From the NCBI RefSeq assembly GCF_902830275.1, contig NZ_CADESW010000021.1, positions 79,491 to 143,490 of the forward strand: 64,000 nucleotides of DNA, written 5' to 3'. The stretch comes from Burkholderia stagnalis (GTDB lineage: Bacteria > Pseudomonadota > Gammaproteobacteria > Burkholderiales > Burkholderiaceae). The notes beneath the pieces were generated by a model. It ran no database searches and was not told where the DNA came from. It saw only the letters and a program-made list of their open reading frames with translations. This document shows positions 61,251-64,000 of the stretch, piece after piece. Each line of letters begins with the position of its first letter. Position 1 is the first letter of the stretch. A program made the position numbers and the translations under genes.

Positions 61251-64000
61251 ATGGCGACGACTTCGAACGGCACCGCGGTGTCCATGGGCAATACGCCTCA
61301 GGCGACAAACGACGTGTTTACGTCGGCGCAGACCGGGCTCACCGACAATACGCTCACCACCGTCTACCTGAACGTGATGGCGAACGATCTCGGTGGCGCG
61401 GCCAAGACGCTCTACTCGCTCGACTCCGGCACCGAAGCGACCGTCGCGCTCGAGCAGACCGCGCTGCTGACGCAGGACACGGCGAGAGCCGAAGCCGTGA
61501 GCATGGATTACAGCGCGCACGGCGCGCACATCTGGATCACGTCGGACGGCAAGGTCGGGTACGATGCTAGCCACCTTGATGCGTCATGGCTGTCGAACAG
61601 CTTCAATACACTCGGCTATGCGCAGGACAGCTTCACCTACGCGATCCGGCTGGGCAACGGCACGCTGAGCTGGGCGACCGCCTATGTCAACATTGCGCCG
61701 CCCGCCCCTGTCGTCGCGCTGGCGCACGACACGGGCTGTTCTGCCGCCGACAACATCACGTCGGACTGCACGCTTTCGGTCGGCGGAGTCGCACACGGCG
61801 CGACCGTTCAGTACAGCACCGACAACGGCGCGCACTGGAACACGAGTTTCAGCGCGGTCGAGGGAACGAATACCGTGCTGGTCCGGCAGATCGATGTCGC
61901 CGGCAATGTGTCGGCGGCGGCGTCCTGCTGTTTCACGCTCGATACGGCCGCGGCTGTGGCGCCTGGCGTGGCGTTGGCGGTCGATTCGGGGAGCAGCGGC
62001 GTCGATCACGTCACGAATGTCGGTACGCTGAATGTGACCGGGGTTCAGAGTGGCGCGACCGTGCAGTACAGCGTCGATGGCGGTGCGCATTGGGGCACCA
62101 GCTTCGGTGCGGTCGAAGGCATGAACAACGTGCAGGTGCGGCAGGTTGACGTTGCAGGCAATGCGTCGGCGGCGACGTCGTTCAGCTTCACGCTCGATAC
62201 GTCGGCGGCTGCGCCGGGTGTCGCGCTGGCGGTCGATTCGGGCAGCAGTGCCGTCGATCATGTCACCAAAGTCGGCACATTGAACCTGACCGGTGTCGAA
62301 ACCGGCGCCACCGTGCAGTACAGCGTGGATGGCGGCGCGCACTGGAGCACCAGTTTCAGCGCCGTCGAAGGTGTGAACGACGTGCAGGTCCGCCAGACGG
62401 ACATCGCCGGCAACACATCCAATCCGACCTCGTTCAGCTTCACGCTCGATACCTCGGCGGCTGCGCCGGGTGTCGAGCTGGCGGTCGATTCGGGCAGCAG
62501 TGCGTCCGACCACGTCACCAATGTCGGCACGCTGAACCTGACGGGCGTCGAAGCCGGCGCGACCGTCGAATACTCGATCGATGGCGGCCATACCTGGAGC
62601 ACCAGCTTCAATGCGGTCGAAGGCATGAACGACGTCCAAGTCCGGCAGACCGACATCGCTGGCAACACGTCGTCGGCGACCTCGTTCAACTTCACGCTCG
62701 ATACCTCGGCCGCCGCGCCGGGCGTGGCGCTCGCCACCGATTCCGGCGGCAGTGCGTCCGACCACGTCACCAACGTCGGCACGTTGAACCTGACCGGCGT
62801 CGAAACCGGTGCCACCGTCGAATACTCGACCGATGGCGGTCATACGTGGAACACCAGCTTCGGCGCCACCGAAGGCCTGAACGACGTGCAAGTCCGGCAG
62901 ACCGACATCGCCGGCAATACGTCGTCGGCGACGTCGTTCAGCTTCACGCTCGACACGTCGGCTGCCGCGCCCGGTGTGGCGCTCGCCACCGATTCGGGCA
63001 GCAGTGCGTCCGATCACGTCACCAATGTCGGCACGCTGAACCTCACCGGTGTCGAGACCGGCGCGACCGTCGAATATTCGATCGACGGTGGTCATACCTG
63101 GAGCACCAGCTTCAGCGCCGTCGAAGGCCTGAACGACGTCCAAGTCCGGCAGACCGACATCGCCGGCAACACGTCCGTTCCGACTTCGTTCAGCTTCACG
63201 CTCGATACCTCGGCCACCGCCCCCGGTGTCGCCCTGACCACTGATTCGGGCAGCAGCGCGTCCGATCACGTCACCAATGTCGGCACGCTGAACCTCACCG
63301 GTGTCGAGACCGGCGCGACCGTCGAATATTCGATCGACGGTGGTCATACCTGGAGCACCAGCTTCAGCGCCGTCGAAGGCCTGAACGACGTCCAAGTCCG
63401 GCAGACCGACATCGCCGGCAACACGTCCGTTCCGACTTCGTTCGGCTTCACGCTCGATACGTCGGCCGCCGCACCGGGCGTGGCGCTCGCCACCGATTCG
63501 GGCAGCAATGCCTCCGACCACGTCACCAACGCCGGCACGCTGAACCTGACCGGTGTCGAGACCGATGCCACCGTCGAATACTCGACCGACGGCGGTCATA
63601 CCTGGAGCACCAGTTTCAGCGCCATCGAAGGCCTGAACGACGTGCAGGTCCGGCAGACCGACATCGCCGGCAACACCTCCAACCCGGCTTCGTTCAGCTT
63701 CACGCTCGATACGTCGGCTGCCGCACCGGGCGTCGCACTCACCACCGACTCCGGCAGCAGCGCTGTTGATCACGTCACTAACGTCGGCACGCTAAACCTG
63801 TCCGGTGTCGAAACCGGTGCCACCGTCGAATACTCGACCGATGGCGGTCATACTTGGAACACCAGCTTCAGTGCCGTCGAAGGCGTGAACGACGTGCAGG
63901 TCCGGCAGACCGATATCGCCGGCAATACGTCGTCGGCGACGTCGTTCAGCTTCATGCTCGATACGTCGGCCACCGCCCCCGGTGTTGCGCTGACCACCGA
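61251..64000 (+). CDS. Large repetitive adhesin/biofilm protein, type I secretion substrate (3' end outside window)
   Basis: The frame is open from ATG 61251 (MATTSNGTAVSMGNTPQATN), after GGGGAG, to the window edge: more than 916 residues. Residues 1-150 resemble a VCBS-like or retention-type N-terminal module (NDVFTSAQTGLTDNTLTTVY; VNVMANDL-like NVMANDLGG). From about residue 153 it consists of 84-residue Ig-like repeats (consensus pieces APGVALAVDSGSS, DHVTNVGTLNLTGVETGATV, VQVRQTDIAGNTS, SFSFTLDTSA). There is no Sec signal, as expected for a type I substrate whose secretion signal is C-terminal. Encoded directly after the exporter genes, it is almost certainly their cargo and likely acts in surface adhesion or biofilm formation. 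Confidence 0.93.
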   Translation, partial: MATTSNGTAVSMGNTPQATNDVFTSAQTGLTDNTLTTVYLNVMANDLGGAAKTLYSLDSGTEATVALEQTALLTQDTARAEAVSMDYSAHGAHIWITSDGKVGYDASHLDASWLSNSFNTLGYAQDSFTYAIRLGNGTLSWATAYVNIAPPAPVVALAHDTGCSAADNITSDCTLSVGGVAHGATVQYSTDNGAHWNTSFSAVEGTNTVLVRQIDVAGNVSAAASCCFTLDTAAAVAPGVALAVDSGSSGVDHVTNVGTLNVTGVQSGATVQYSVDGGAHWGTSFGAVEGMNNVQVRQVDVAGNASAATSFSFTLDTSAAAPGVALAVDSGSSAVDHVTKVGTLNLTGVETGATVQYSVDGGAHWSTSFSAVEGVNDVQVRQTDIAGNTSNPTSFSFTLDTSAAAPGVELAVDSGSSASDHVTNVGTLNLTGVEAGATVEYSIDGGHTWSTSFNAVEGMNDVQVRQTDIAGNTSSATSFNFTLDTSAAAPGVALATDSGGSASDHVTNVGTLNLTGVETGATVEYSTDGGHTWNTSFGATEGLNDVQVRQTDIAGNTSSATSFSFTLDTSAAAPGVALATDSGSSASDHVTNVGTLNLTGVETGATVEYSIDGGHTWSTSFSAVEGLNDVQVRQTDIAGNTSVPTSFSFTLDTSATAPGVALTTDSGSSASDHVTNVGTLNLTGVETGATVEYSIDGGHTWSTSFSAVEGLNDVQVRQTDIAGNTSVPTSFGFTLDTSAAAPGVALATDSGSNASDHVTNAGTLNLTGVETDATVEYSTDGGHTWSTSFSAIEGLNDVQVRQTDIAGNTSNPASFSFTLDTSAAAPGVALTTDSGSSAVDHVTNVGTLNLSGVETGATVEYSTDGGHTWNTSFSAVEGVNDVQVRQTDIAGNTSSATSFSFMLDTSATAPGVALTT
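61707..64000 (+). repeat. Tandem 252-bp repeats encoding Ig-like adhesin domains
   Basis: Units start at 61707, 61959, 62211, 62463, 62715, 62967, 63219, 63471, 63723 and 63975, each 252 bp (84 codons). The first is the most divergent and the last is cut by the window end. Bases 63006-63191 are identical to 63258-63443 (186 bp without a mismatch), showing a very recent duplication or conversion between units 6 and 7. Confidence 0.95.

Noticed and set aside
61584..63773. A 729-codon minus-strand frame of repeated segments
   Set aside because: It mirrors the adhesin tandem repeats; the plus-strand frame has the start, ribosome binding site and Ig-like domains.
61707..64000. CRISPR-like periodic repeats
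   Set aside because: The period is 252 bp with continuous coding sequence and no unique spacers.

Overview
The window is GC-rich DNA (roughly two thirds G+C by eye) that reads as an accessory or secondary-replicon region of a Burkholderia species, most likely of the Burkholderia cepacia complex. This is inferred from the density of LysR regulators, an OpcP-type porin, FUSC and OpgC proteins, VgrG effector islands and codon usage. No database search was possible. No rRNA, tRNA or CRISPR array was seen.

Layout. (1) 1-5.4 kb: a FUSC-type exporter cut by the window edge with a divergent LysR regulator, two small exported proteins and a solitary dipeptide-binding protein. (2) 5.4-15.3 kb: an Nramp metal transporter and a Tat-exported bicupin oxalate decarboxylase face a compact operon rpiR-ddpX-ddpA-ddpB-ddpC-ddpD-ddpF. 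This operon should import and hydrolyse D-Ala-D-Ala released from peptidoglycan; the solitary binding protein at 3.7 kb is a close paralogue of its DdpA. (3) 15.3-24.8 kb: small envelope proteins, four LysR regulators, a class A beta-lactamase homologue without its catalytic residues preceded by a hexanucleotide microsatellite, a degenerate LytM/LysM lipoprotein, a TSUP transporter, an aldo/keto reductase and a porin. (4) 25-35.4 kb: an OpgC acyltransferase, an esterase, a gamma-carbonic-anhydrase-like protein, a BKACE enzyme with a large inserted domain, a cysteine desulfurase fused to a DUF442 phosphatase-like domain, a probable pseudogene and a LytS/LytTR two-component pair.

(5) 35.6-44.4 kb is the most unusual part. 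A secreted NucA/NucB-type nuclease is followed by a degenerate MoeA fused to a SUKH (SMI1/KNR4) domain. Divergently there is a vgrG, a muramidase-type T6SS effector and an overlapping gene for an exported, probably immunity, protein. Base composition is visibly less GC-rich over the vgrG module, consistent with horizontal acquisition. (6) 44.4-55.9 kb is a decayed, patchwork segment. It holds integrase, carbonic anhydrase and IS3 remnants and a 147-bp direct repeat, interspersed with intact genes for a Tat-exported isochorismatase-like hydrolase, a Tat-exported haloperoxidase-like hydrolase and a catalase. It also has an SDR oxidoreductase fused in frame to a LysR regulator, divergent from a winged-helix/TPR regulator. 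(7) 55.9-64 kb: a potassium channel with a TrkA-N domain, then a type I secretion ABC transporter, its membrane-fusion partner, and the start of the large repetitive adhesin they should export, which runs off the window.

Three themes recur: peptidoglycan and envelope turnover (ddp operon, LytM lipoprotein, muramidase effector, OpgC), interbacterial antagonism (nuclease/SUKH, VgrG module), and unusual domain fusions or catalytically degenerate homologues.
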